Shown: piece by piece, positions 18,501-26,019 of the stretch
How positions within the stretch are numbered: position 1 is the first letter of the stretch
How the letters are laid out: every line of letters begins with the position of its first letter
DNA from: Phycisphaerales bacterium
GTDB lineage: Bacteria > Planctomycetota > Phycisphaerae > Phycisphaerales > UBA1924
Direction of reading: 5' to 3'
NCBI GenBank assembly: GCA_022072615.1
Contig: JAJVHS010000045.1
Span: 1-64,000, forward strand
DNA: 64,000 nt
Made by a program: the position numbers and the translations under genes
Notes under the pieces: generated by a model
Seen by the model: the letters and a program-made list of their open reading frames with translations, nothing else
What the model was told of the DNA's origin: nothing
The model's database searches: none

Positions 18501-18802
18501 GACCGGACCTCTCCCGAGTCCCAGATGTCGGCCTTGCCCGCCTCGAGGCCCGCTCGCGTCGAACCGACGCGGATGCGATAGCCGGTCTGGCGCGCGTTCC
18601 GCTCGGTCGATTCGAGAATCCAGCTCAGGCGCGGCCGAGCGATGTCGATGCCGAGGGGATCGGCGGCGTATTCGCAGCGGGGCGTCGTGATCTTGAGGTC
18701 GGCGTACGCCGCGGACGCGGCCAGGAGCGCGGTGGCGACGAACGCGACGGCGCGGGCGGTGAATCCAGGACGCCCGTGGCGGAGGGTGGCGGGATGGCTC
18801 AT
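15593..18802 (-). CDS. Exported alpha-L-rhamnosidase, GH78
   Basis: This 1069-residue enzyme hydrolyses terminal alpha-L-rhamnose from glycans. The ATG at 18802 gives a clear signal peptide ending AAYA-D; a longer frame upstream has no such property. Domains in order: an N-terminal fibronectin-like domain (about 35-150), an inserted carbohydrate-binding domain (about 160-290), the Bac_rhamnosid_N domain with GDGWYAGHVG (about 390-510), then the six-hairpin catalytic domain. The acid residues are in the conserved DCPQRDERLGWTGD. Length and order agree with GH78 family proteins. It probably acts in the periplasm or outside on polysaccharide from algae or plants. Confidence 0.94.
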   Translation of the reverse strand: MSHPATLRHGRPGFTARAVAFVATALLAASAAYADLKITTPRCEYAADPLGIDIARPRLSWILESTERNARQTGYRIRVGSTRAGLEAGKADIWDSGEVRSDQSVHVEYAGPALKPRQQLFWQVQVWDNHGGTATSDITRWEMGLLDQAAGAARWIQFTEQADDPSLQFEGASWIWSREQDQQNPPANTDRFFVREVDLSGWPASFTAKTRITADDQFELFVNGQPAGKSSGQEDAWKTIQVFDISRHLKSGVNLIAVKCSQGHSAAGLIASIAIESGDKRTRVVTDPSWTVASNAGEGWPGQAGGDGWSPAVAVAPMGGGPWKFTGGELGKCPHFRKQFEVQKPVASARLYASALGVYEATINGRRVGRDYFNPGWTDFAQRVQYHTYDVTDLLKSGDNAIGIILGDGWYAGHVGLGGPHRYGATARAWARLDITYEDGTTSAVGTDQTWRASNGPLLQSDMLMGETYDARREMPGWNQPGFSDASWKPAQLFAGPFPAMTAAVDEPVRVMAELESRTVAEPKPGVFVFDLGQNMVGWARLKVKGKAGDTVTLRFAEMLNPDGTIYTTNLRGAKCTDVYTLAGRAGGETYEPRFTFHGFRYVELTGYPGKPGTDAVTGIVAYSDTPPSGAFECSDSRINQLQSNIIWGQRGNFLSVPTDCPQRDERLGWTGDAQIFIRTATFNMDVSRFFTKWCRDLEEAQRPDGAFTDVAPFVAAGAGTAAWGDAGVICPWTVYRVYGDTRILHERYQSAKKWISYLETNSKDLLRPAQGYGDWIAIGADTPKDVLATAYFAHATSIVASWASVIGQHADAEKYRDLFERIKVAFNRAYVSADGRIKGDTQTCYVLALSFELLPEELRPLAAEHLAADIKAKGNHLSTGFVGVGHLTPTLTRVGKPDLAYALLIQETFPGWLYSVKNGATTIWERWDGWTKEKGFQDPGMNSFNHYSLGSVGEWMYSTVLGIDLDPHTPGFKKAIIHPRPGGGLTWAKGHYDSVYGRYESSWEQDGSGFALDVTIPANATATIILPAGSATEGGKPLDQVSGLKAESRGSMTAVTVGSGTYSFVVKP

Positions 18803-18812
18803 GCACCCGAGC

Positions 18813-19496
18813 TTACACGGGTCGGGGCGGCGATGCATCCGCCGGTGCCACGGCTGGTCGTGCCCGGCTGGGCCAGGCGGTCGCCACGACCCAGATCGCG
18901 GGGAGGAGCGAGCCCGCGAGGCTGAGGGCGACATCCTTCGACGCGTCGTAGATATCCCCCTGCTGGCCGTTGTAGTCCGCGGCCGCTTCGGGCGAGACGG
19001 TGAAGGTGAAGAGCCACTCGAGCGCCTCGTAGGCGTTGGCGCACAGCGAGACGCCGCCGATTCCAAAGACGGCCGCCCAGAAGCCGGGCCGGATCCCCGC
19101 GAAGCGCCCCGCCACCTCGGCGGCGGGGATCACCATGAGCAGGCCGAACGCCGCGTGCACGAAGCGGTCGTAGTGGTTGCGCGGCGTGGCCAGCCAGTCG
19201 CCGGCGGCCTCACCGAGCAGCGATCTGCCCCACCGCTGGTACGGCACCTGGCTGTAGAGGTAATGCGCACCGACCGCGTGCAGCATGAGCATGACGAAGA
19301 TCAGCGTGTAGCTGAGGTTGCTGAGCGGGCGTGCTCGGGCGTGGTAGATCAGCAGCGAGAGCAGCGCCGCCGTGGGGATGTGCTCGATCAGGAAATCCGA
19401 CCGCGATGTCGGGGCAACGGCCGTGATTGCGACAACGGCGCCGACAGCCGCGAGCAGGGCTGCTCTATAGGAGATCCGCCGCGTGCAGCGGGGCAT
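18813..19496 (-). CDS. DUF2238 (YjdF-like) membrane protein
   Basis: This 227-residue protein has six or so hydrophobic helices. It matches the DUF2238 family by its conserved polar residues: HAVGAHYLYSQVPY, RNHYDRFVHAAFG, the EALEW helix and GQQGDIYDASKDVALSLAG. The charged, invariant positions inside membrane segments suggest a transport or enzymatic role, but none is known. It ends 10 bases before the rhamnosidase start on the same strand, so the two may be cotranscribed. Confidence 0.85.
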   Translation of the reverse strand: MPRCTRRISYRAALLAAVGAVVAITAVAPTSRSDFLIEHIPTAALLSLLIYHARARPLSNLSYTLIFVMLMLHAVGAHYLYSQVPYQRWGRSLLGEAAGDWLATPRNHYDRFVHAAFGLLMVIPAAEVAGRFAGIRPGFWAAVFGIGGVSLCANAYEALEWLFTFTVSPEAAADYNGQQGDIYDASKDVALSLAGSLLPAIWVVATAWPSRARPAVAPADASPPRPV

Positions 19497-19504
19497 GCGT
19501 CATT

Positions 19505-20239
19505 CTACCGGCGGCGTGTCCGCCTCGCGGTGCGCGCGGACGCCGTCTCCGCCGGTCGCGTCCGCGTCGCGCCCGACGCCCTGACGGCGGAACGTGTCCG
19601 GTCCTTGACGGCCGTCGCCCGATCCTTGGTCTTCTTGCCGCGCGACTGGCTCACGCCCGAGTAGCCCGCGTGCCCGGCCTGCGTGCGCGTTCGCTGACGC
19701 GGCTGCGCCGACCGGACGGGTCGAGGTCCCCTGATGTCGAGCGGGTCCTTGCCCTTGTGGAGCGCCTTGACGGCGGCGAGCACCGCCGCGGCGTGCCCGG
19801 GGGTCTTGACGCTGTCCCAGCGCCGCGCCACGCGACCCTCGGGATCGATGAGGTACGTGGTGCGCACCATGGACACGACCTTGTTGCCGTACATCGATTT
19901 CTCCCGCCATGTGCCCAGCAGCGAGCTGACTTGCGGGACGCCGCCCGGCGGCGCGGGGTCCGCGAGCAGCGTGAAGGGCAGCGCGTGACTGGCGGCGAAC
20001 CTCGCCTTGGACTGCGGGTCCTGGGGGCTGATGCCGATCACCGCGGCCTTGATCTTGGCGAAATCCGGGTGGTGGTCGCGGAACTGGCACGCCTGGGCGG
20101 TGCACAGCGGCGTGTCGTCCTCGGGATAGAAGTAGAGCACGACGATCCGACCGCGGTAGTCCGAGAGCGCGTGCCACTTGCCGTGCTGGTCCTGCAGCGA
20201 GAACTCCGGGACTTTCGCACCGACTTCGATCAGCGCCAT
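19505..20239 (-). CDS. Bcp-type peroxiredoxin with long basic C-terminal tail
   Basis: This 244-residue thiol peroxidase reduces hydroperoxides. The ATG at 20239 is preceded by GGAGG. The thioredoxin fold carries VVLYFYPEDDTPLC, with the peroxidatic Cys in TPLCTAQACQFRD and a possible resolving Cys five residues on, as in Bcp/PrxQ. Residues 1-160 are the normal family length. The last 80 or so residues are an unusual tail very rich in Arg, Lys, Thr and Ala ending in RTARRTRRR; it may bind nucleic acid or another acidic partner. The gene ends 8 bases before the DUF2238 gene start. Confidence 0.9.
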   Translation of the reverse strand: MALIEVGAKVPEFSLQDQHGKWHALSDYRGRIVVLYFYPEDDTPLCTAQACQFRDHHPDFAKIKAAVIGISPQDPQSKARFAASHALPFTLLADPAPPGGVPQVSSLLGTWREKSMYGNKVVSMVRTTYLIDPEGRVARRWDSVKTPGHAAAVLAAVKALHKGKDPLDIRGPRPVRSAQPRQRTRTQAGHAGYSGVSQSRGKKTKDRATAVKDRTRSAVRASGATRTRPAETASARTARRTRRR

Positions 20240-20442
20240 GATGACCTCCAAGCGCTCGGCACGCGGAGCGGGCGCTCGATCCACGGTGGCGGATGCACGC
20301 CGCGCGACGGCGCCTGGCGTCCCGAGCCAAGGACTCTAGGTATCCGGCAGGCGACACTCGTCACCGAAATCTGCCGCGCATGTGAACGGCATGCGAACAC
20401 GTCCGCGGTCGCCTCGGCGCCGTGCCGCGAGAACAATCGGCC

Positions 20443-20802
20443 ATGCGAGTCGCGATCATCGGCGCTTCCTCGGACCGGTCCAAGTACGGCAACAAGTCGC
20501 TGCGGGCGCACCTGCGACGCGGCCACGAGGTCATCCCGGTGAACCCCAACGAATCGACGGTCGAAGGGCTGAAGGCGTACGCGTCGATCCGGGATGTGCC
20601 CGGTGATCTGGACCGCGTCTCGATGTACGTACCGCCCGCGATCGGCGCCACGCTCATGGCCGATATCGCGGGCAGGGGGAATATCAAGGAAGTCTGGCTC
20701 AACCCGGGAGCCGAGTCGGAGGAAGTCATCGCGGCGGCCCGGGCGGTCGGGATCGAGCCCATTCTGGGCTGCTCGATCATCGACATCGGTGAACGTCCCT
20801 GA
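20443..20802 (+). CDS. CoA-binding domain protein
   Basis: This 119-residue Rossmann-fold protein of the CoA-binding (COG1832, YccU-like) family begins MRVAIIGASSDRSKYGNK, which contains the nucleotide-binding loop. HLRRGHEVIPVNP and the later LNPGAESEEV are characteristic. Relatives bind CoA or nucleotides without a known reaction. An upstream in-frame ATG seven codons earlier is possible. It is divergent from the peroxiredoxin gene. Confidence 0.85.
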   Translation: MRVAIIGASSDRSKYGNKSLRAHLRRGHEVIPVNPNESTVEGLKAYASIRDVPGDLDRVSMYVPPAIGATLMADIAGRGNIKEVWLNPGAESEEVIAAARAVGIEPILGCSIIDIGERP

Positions 20803-20963
20803 CGCGCTCACCTCGACCGCCCGTCTTTCTGCCGCCTCACCACGAGCGCACGCACGGCGTTTCCGACCTGCCGCGGGCCAGGGGACCCGCGACGCCCCCA
20901 CCCTTCCCCATCACGGACCTCTCTTCCCTCGCTCGCCAACGCCCCCGCGAGGCCCCCACGCGC

Positions 20964-20987
20964 TCCCCTACTCCCCCACTCCCCCAC
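20964..20987 (+). repeat. Octamer array, 3 TCCCCCAC units
   Basis: Three tandem octamers, TCCCCTAC then TCCCCCAC twice, in a C-rich stretch. The unit differs from the GGCA family but shares the 8-bp period. Confidence 0.7.
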
Positions 20988-21029
20988 TTCGCCGTCCGTG
21001 CGTGCGGCAGGACCGCCGCCCAACCGATG

Positions 21030-21077
21030 CGAGTCAACCCGTCGCAGGCGCTTATCAGGCTGCGACGGATTGACTCG
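21030..21077. repeat. 18-bp inverted repeat
   Basis: Arms 21030-21047 and 21060-21077 are complementary at 17 of 18 positions, with a 12-base loop. No T-run follows directly. The following 21078-21103 forms a second perfect stem (GCTCGCGAA with TTCGCGAGC, 8-base loop). Confidence 0.85.
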
Positions 21078-21188
21078 GCTCGCGAATCTCACCGTTCGCG
21101 AGCGTGCGCCGTGCGTGCTCGGTCGGTCGAATGCCGGTGCTCGAGCCCCGCCACGGCGGGATAATCCATACGTCGGTATCCTAATTCT

Positions 21189-21216
21189 GGCTGATCATCA
21201 AATCAAGCCTTTTTTT
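21189..21216 (+). terminator. Rho-independent terminator
   Basis: GGCTGAT pairs with ATC(A)AGCC across a short loop, with one bulged A, and seven T follow. It is oriented on the plus strand, 387 bases after the CoA-binding gene stop, so it probably ends either a long 3' UTR or a separate small RNA. Confidence 0.6.
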
Positions 21217-21470
21217 GTCACTTCAGGTTCTCGGAACATGACACCGGCGGCCCCGTGGCGCGGGCCCGCGCGGTGCTTCACGCGCGACGTGAACGCCGCC
21301 AGAACGGTGATCCCGCCGACGACGACCGCGCTGCCCGACCGGGCGGCGCCCTGCCGCGGTGCGGCTGTCTTTCTTCTCGTGGCAAGCGACCGGGAGTAGC
21401 CGGCGGCGCCGAGATTCAGCACGTCGCCCGGCCGGCGCTGAGAACTTCATCGGAGAGTGTTCCCGCGCGC

Positions 21471-21962
21471 TCAGGATTTCATGTTGATGTACTGCAGGGG
21501 GATCCCGACGTCCGACGATCCGAGCATCTTGATCACGGCTTGGAGATCGTCGATCTTCTTGCCGGTGACTCGCAGCTCGTCGCCCTGGATCGAGGCCTGC
21601 ACCTTGAGCCCGGATTCCTTGATCATCCTGACGATGCTCTTGGCCTTTTCCTGCTCGATGCCGTCGTTGATCTTGACCTCGACCTTCGCCTTGCCGGCCA
21701 AGGCGTGTTCGAATTCGCCCCAGGAGAAGGTCTTGAGCGTGATGCCGCGCTTGACGGCGGCGGTCTCGAACATCTCGCGCACGCCCTTGAGCTTGCTGTC
21801 GTCCTCGGTGACGATCTTGAGCTTCTTCTCCTTCTTGTCGAGGTTGAACTCGACGGGCACGCCGCGGAAATCGAAGCGCGCCGCGATGGCCTTCTGGGTG
21901 TTGTTGATGGCGTTGTCGAGCTCGGCGTAATTGACGCGGGAGACGATGTCAAAGGAGGGCAT
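21471..21962 (-). CDS. yajQ: YajQ-family nucleotide-binding protein
   Basis: This 163-residue protein belongs to the YajQ family (UPF0234), whose members bind cyclic di-GMP or other nucleotides and act with regulators. The N-terminus MPSFDIVSRVNYAELDNAIN is typical, as are FDFRG, KGITLK-like (KRGITLKTFSWG) and the end DVGIPLQYINM. Full family length. It lies alone, 57 bases from the MscS gene stop on the same strand. Confidence 0.95.
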   Translation of the reverse strand: MPSFDIVSRVNYAELDNAINNTQKAIAARFDFRGVPVEFNLDKKEKKLKIVTEDDSKLKGVREMFETAAVKRGITLKTFSWGEFEHALAGKAKVEVKINDGIEQEKAKSIVRMIKESGLKVQASIQGDELRVTGKKIDDLQAVIKMLGSSDVGIPLQYINMKS

Positions 21963-22019
21963 ACTGGACCCCTGGTACCCGGACGATCGGGGAGCATTAT
22001 TGCCCGCGGGAGCGGCGGT

Positions 22020-23207
22020 TCACGGGGCCGCGGCGTGGCCGTCGCCGGGATGCCCGGCCGTCGCGTTCGGATCGCCGGCGATCAGCCCCGGCTCGGAAAC
22101 GCGGAACTCCGTCCGCGTCCTGGGCAGGCTGGTGCGGAACTCGCGCTGGATGAAGTCGATCAGCTTCTCGCGCACCTGGCAGCGGAGGTCGAAGAGCTGC
22201 GACCCGTCGCGGGCGCTCATGAGCGCCCGAAGTTCGACGGTGTTGGCGGTGTTGCCCGTCACCTGCAACGCCCAGGCCCGGCGGTCCCACAGCGGGGACT
22301 CGTTGAGGATGCGTTCGAGCTCAGCGCGGATCACCGGAACGGGGGCGGTGTAATCGGCGTGGACCGTGACGGTACCGAGCACGTTGGCGGTGCGGCGCGT
22401 CCAGTTCTCGATCGGGTTGGTGATGAAATAGGACAGCGGCACGACCAGGCGACGATCGTCCCAGATGCGCACGACGATGTAGGTAGGCGTGACCTCTTCA
22501 ATCCGCCCCCACTCCTTCTGGATCACGACCACGTCGTCGAGCTGGATCGGCTCGGTGAAGGCGATCTGGATGCCGGCCAGCAGGTTCTCGACAATCGGCC
22601 GGGCGGCCATGCCGGTGACCAGGCCGATGATGCCGGCGGAGGCCAGCAGGCTCGCGCCCACCTGGCGCACCTGGGGGAACGTCATGAGCGACGCCGCGAT
22701 CCCGACGATCAGCATCACCACGATGAGCATCCGCCCCAGGACGGTGACCTGCGTGGTCACCCGCCGGGCCTGGTAGTTGTCCGGGACGTCAAGCCGATGA
22801 CGCGCCGTGACGAAGTCCTCCAGGACGCTCACGCCGCGGATCGCCGCCCACGTCAGCGACATGATCAGCGCGACCGTGGCGACGCGGACCACGCTCGACA
22901 CGACGGTCACGCCCGCGACCGAGGACCCGAGCACGAACTGCAGCGCCAGCAGGGGGAACATGATCCTCGACGGCGCGGCCATGCGCTCCACGATCGAGCG
23001 GATCAGCTTGCGGTCCTCATTCGTGGCCAGACGTGCCATCACGGCGAAAAGGATGGTGTGCGCGAGGATTCCCGCGATGATCGCGATGAGCGCCATCCCG
23101 CCCAGCCACATCCACGTCTCGGCGGCGGCTTCGCTCGGCGTTCCCACGGGCGGCGCGGCCTCGACCGCGTCGGCTGGAGCGGCGGCGTTCTCCGTCTGTA
23201 TCAGCAT
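22020..23207 (-). CDS. MscS-type mechanosensitive ion channel
   Basis: This 395-residue inner-membrane protein has four predicted membrane helices in its first half, then the pore-lining helix and beta domain of MscS: VGASLLASAGIIGLVTGMAA with PIVENLLAGIQIAFTEPIQLDD, then WGRIEEVTPTYIVVRIWDDRRLVVPLSYF. The channel opens on membrane tension and releases solutes in osmotic downshock. The C-terminal tail is Pro/Gly/Ala-rich. Upstream lies a hypothetical gene on the same strand at 96 bases. Confidence 0.93.
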   Translation of the reverse strand: MLIQTENAAAPADAVEAAPPVGTPSEAAAETWMWLGGMALIAIIAGILAHTILFAVMARLATNEDRKLIRSIVERMAAPSRIMFPLLALQFVLGSSVAGVTVVSSVVRVATVALIMSLTWAAIRGVSVLEDFVTARHRLDVPDNYQARRVTTQVTVLGRMLIVVMLIVGIAASLMTFPQVRQVGASLLASAGIIGLVTGMAARPIVENLLAGIQIAFTEPIQLDDVVVIQKEWGRIEEVTPTYIVVRIWDDRRLVVPLSYFITNPIENWTRRTANVLGTVTVHADYTAPVPVIRAELERILNESPLWDRRAWALQVTGNTANTVELRALMSARDGSQLFDLRCQVREKLIDFIQREFRTSLPRTRTEFRVSEPGLIAGDPNATAGHPGDGHAAAP

Positions 23208-23303
23208 CGATGTGCCCCGGGTTGGTCAGCCCCGTCCGGTCGAAAGGACGCGGCACACGGCCGGTGCACCCCCGTGATGACAAATGCATGAAAAAAACAC
23301 GCG

Positions 23304-23879
23304 CTAGGACGCCGCCGTTCCCGCGGCGCTGACGGCGCCGATGGTCGCGGCCATCGCGTCCTGCGAGGCGAGCACGACCAGGTACCACAGCAGGCATGCC
23401 AGCAGCGGGGCCTGCGGATGATCCGGCTCCACGACCGTGATCGAGGCTCGCCAGCGGAACAGGCCGGCCATGTCGCCGATGCGGACGATGGGCGGCCCGG
23501 GCTGCTCGGACCCGGCGGCCGGGGCAACGCGGAACTGCCACGTGCTCGACCAGAAGCCCTCGCGTTCAAGGATGATCGACGTTCCGTCGGGGAAGTTCAG
23601 CACGCCCGACGCCCCGGTCCAGCCCCGCGGCGTGAACACCGCCATGTCGTCGGCGGCGCCCTCGCGGCGGACGGTCACGCGCGGCGACCAGAACCCGACG
23701 CGCTTGAAGGTCCACGAACCCGACTCGGTCCTCGCCGTCGCGAGCGTCCCGAAGCTGCTCCGCCACTCGAGGGTGGCGAACACGCTGTCGGCCTGGCGCA
23801 GCTCGAACGACCACTGGAATCCACTCTTCTGGACCCATTCCATGTCGCCGGACGAGCGTTGCGCCAGGGGCATCAGCAC
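23304..23879 (-). CDS. Hypothetical protein, possibly LURP-one/tubby-like
   Basis: This 191-residue protein is beta-rich with repeating tryptophan and phenylalanine positions (WSFELRQADSVFATLEWRS, TESGSWTFKRVGFW, LEREGFWSSTWQFRV). The pattern of a substrate-independent barrel around a hydrophobic C-terminal helix (LLACLLWYLVVLAS) recalls the LURP-one-related or scramblase-like fold, but I cannot name it with confidence. An inner ATG at 23843 (MEWVQKSG) is an alternative start. Confidence 0.6.
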   Translation of the reverse strand: MLMPLAQRSSGDMEWVQKSGFQWSFELRQADSVFATLEWRSSFGTLATARTESGSWTFKRVGFWSPRVTVRREGAADDMAVFTPRGWTGASGVLNFPDGTSIILEREGFWSSTWQFRVAPAAGSEQPGPPIVRIGDMAGLFRWRASITVVEPDHPQAPLLACLLWYLVVLASQDAMAATIGAVSAAGTAAS

Positions 23880-24026
23880 GGCGCCATTCTAGCGACCGTG
23901 GCGTGCCTTCCACAACGACTCCGGGCACCGCGCCCACCGCGAGGGCCCGCGCGCCGTGCTGCTGCGGCGCCGCCATCGGCGGCTCGACCCGGTTCGGCGG
24001 TCACGGGGGCTCTATCATCGCGGTCC

Positions 24027-25889
24027 ATGTCAGCGCTCGAAGATCCATCTCTCGTCCTCCGGCAGCGTTTCGAAGCGGCGATCGCGGCGGCGTTTCCTCA
24101 GTTGCCCGGGCCCGTGGACCCGGTGATCACCGCCTCGCGCCAGCCGCAGTTCGGCGATTTTCAGTCCAACGCGGCCATGGCGCTGGCCAAGCAGCTCGGG
24201 CTCAAGCCGCGGGACGTCGCCGCCGCCATCGTGGCGAAGCTCGACCTGGCGGGGATCGCCGAGCCGTTGACCGAGAAGTCGATCGCCGGCCCGGGCTTCA
24301 TCAACATCTCCCTGCGGGGCGATGCGCTCGCGGCCGGTGTGACGGCGCTGGACGCCGCGGGGACGGCCGACGACCTGGGAGTCGCTCGCACCAGTTCGCC
24401 GCAAACCGTCGTCGTCGACCTGTGCGGCGTGAACCTCGCCAAGCAGATGCACGTCGGACACCTGCGCTCGACGGTGATCCCCGATGCGATCGCCCGGGCG
24501 TTCGAGCGGCTGGGCCACAAGGTCATCCGCCAGAGCCACGTCGGCGACTGGGGGCTCCCCATCGCGATGGTGACCGGCAAGCTGAAGGGCGAGCTCGACG
24601 CCGGCCGCGTCACGCCGGCAACCCTGACGCTCGATGCGCTCGAGCAGCTATACCGCGCGGCGCAGGCCGAATGCGAGCGGGATCTCAAGGGCCTCGAGGC
24701 GGTCCGGCGGTACGGACTGGGGCCCAAGCTCGAGGCCGAGGTGCAGGCGCAGGTTGACACCGCGACCGAGGCGTTCAACAGGGCTCGGGAAGTCCTGCTC
24801 AAGCTCCAGTCGCACGACCCCGACACGGTCGCGGTGTGGAAGCTGATCTACGACATCACGATGCGGGCGTGCCTCGAAACGTGCTCGCGGCTGCACGCGA
24901 ACATCACCGCCGACCACACCGCGGGCGAATCCTCGTACGCCGAGGAACTGGGCGGCGTGGTGAAGGACCTGCTCGATCGGGGCGTCGCCGCGATCGACCA
25001 GGGCGCGGTGGTGGTGCGCGTGCAGGGGCTGGAGGTTCCTTGCCTGGTCCGCAAGAGCGACGGGGGGTACCTCTACGCGACGACGGACCTGGCGGCGATC
25101 CGGCGGCGGGTGCAGAAATTCGGCGCTTCGCGCGTCATCTACGGCGTGGATATCCGCCAGTCGCTGCACTTCCAGCAGGTGTTCGGAGCCGCCATCAAGG
25201 CCGGCTACGCCGACGTCCCTGGCGACGGCGTGGCCCGGCTCGAGCACGCGGCGTTCGGCACCGTGCTCGGCGCCGACGGCAAGCCCTTCAAGACCCGGTC
25301 GGGTGAGAACGTCAAGCTCGCCGACCTGCTCGACGAGGCGGTGCAGCGGGCGAGGAAGGTCGTCGACGACCGGTCCGCGTCGCTGGCCGAAGCCGACCGC
25401 GCGCGGATCGCCGAAGCGGTGGGCATCGCGGCGATCAAGTACATGGACCTCTCGACCGAGCGGAGCAAGGACTACGTCTTTGATTTCGACCGCATGCTCG
25501 CGTTCGAGGGCAACACCGGGCCGTACCTGCTGTACGCGCTGGTGCGCACGCGGTCGATCTTCCGGAAGGCCGCGGAGGAGGGCCGCGACGGCGGCTGGCG
25601 GGGCGCCGTGATCTCGATCACCGAGCCGGCGGAGAAATCGCTCGCGCTGGCGCTCCTGCGGTACGGGAAGGTCGTCGAATCCGTCGCGGAAACGCTCGAG
25701 CCGCACCGGCTGTGCCAGTACCTGATCGAGCTCTCGACGGCGTTCAGCGCGTTCTTCGACCAGTGCAAGGTCATCTGGGCGCCCGACGACGCCACGCGGC
25801 GCTCGCGCCTGCGCCTGTGCGACATCACCGGCCGCGTGCTGGCGGATGGGCTCAAGACGCTCGGGATTCCTACGGTGGAGCGGATGTAA
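24027..25889 (+). CDS. argS: Arginyl-tRNA synthetase
   Basis: This 620-residue class I enzyme charges tRNA-Arg. The N-terminal additional domain with QFGDFQSNAAMALAK is followed by the HIGH-type signature in NLAKQMHVGHLRSTVIPDAIAR, and by SDGGYLYATTDLAAIRRR. The C-terminal DALR anticodon-binding domain ends in GIPTVERM, the usual final motif. The KMSKS loop is degenerate, a common trait of ArgS. The ATG at MSALED is used; the upstream frame is non-homologous. Confidence 0.96.
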   Translation: MSALEDPSLVLRQRFEAAIAAAFPQLPGPVDPVITASRQPQFGDFQSNAAMALAKQLGLKPRDVAAAIVAKLDLAGIAEPLTEKSIAGPGFINISLRGDALAAGVTALDAAGTADDLGVARTSSPQTVVVDLCGVNLAKQMHVGHLRSTVIPDAIARAFERLGHKVIRQSHVGDWGLPIAMVTGKLKGELDAGRVTPATLTLDALEQLYRAAQAECERDLKGLEAVRRYGLGPKLEAEVQAQVDTATEAFNRAREVLLKLQSHDPDTVAVWKLIYDITMRACLETCSRLHANITADHTAGESSYAEELGGVVKDLLDRGVAAIDQGAVVVRVQGLEVPCLVRKSDGGYLYATTDLAAIRRRVQKFGASRVIYGVDIRQSLHFQQVFGAAIKAGYADVPGDGVARLEHAAFGTVLGADGKPFKTRSGENVKLADLLDEAVQRARKVVDDRSASLAEADRARIAEAVGIAAIKYMDLSTERSKDYVFDFDRMLAFEGNTGPYLLYALVRTRSIFRKAAEEGRDGGWRGAVISITEPAEKSLALALLRYGKVVESVAETLEPHRLCQYLIELSTAFSAFFDQCKVIWAPDDATRRSRLRLCDITGRVLADGLKTLGIPTVERM

Positions 25890-25963
25890 GTCCGTGGCCC
25901 AAGAGGCGCAGCGCCTCCACGTATGTGCTTGCTCGCTCTCGCCACGTGCCGATCCACCAGAGA

Positions 25964-26004
25964 GTGGTTATTTATCAACCACTTCGTGGCTGATTTTCAG
26001 CCAC
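25964..26004. terminator. Tandem hairpins between convergent genes
   Basis: GTGGTT (25964-25969) pairs with AACCAC (25977-25982), and four bases on GTGGCTGA (25986-25993) pairs with TCAGCCAC (25997-26004) over a TTT loop. They lie between the ends of argS and rtcB and probably stop transcription from both sides, though no long T-run is present. Confidence 0.5.
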
Positions 26005-26019
26005 ATGTTCGGTCGTTGA

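Larger units (their letters stand above)
20803..21470. other. Gene-free stretch with hairpins and a terminator
   Basis: These 668 bases lie between the convergent CoA-binding and yajQ genes. The first part is pyrimidine-rich and includes a short 8-bp tandem repeat. The middle holds an 18-bp inverted repeat (21030-21077), a perfect 9-bp hairpin (21078-21103), a GC hairpin near 21147-21163, and a T-tailed terminator (21189-21216). I see no protein gene. A small structured RNA is possible. Confidence 0.55.
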
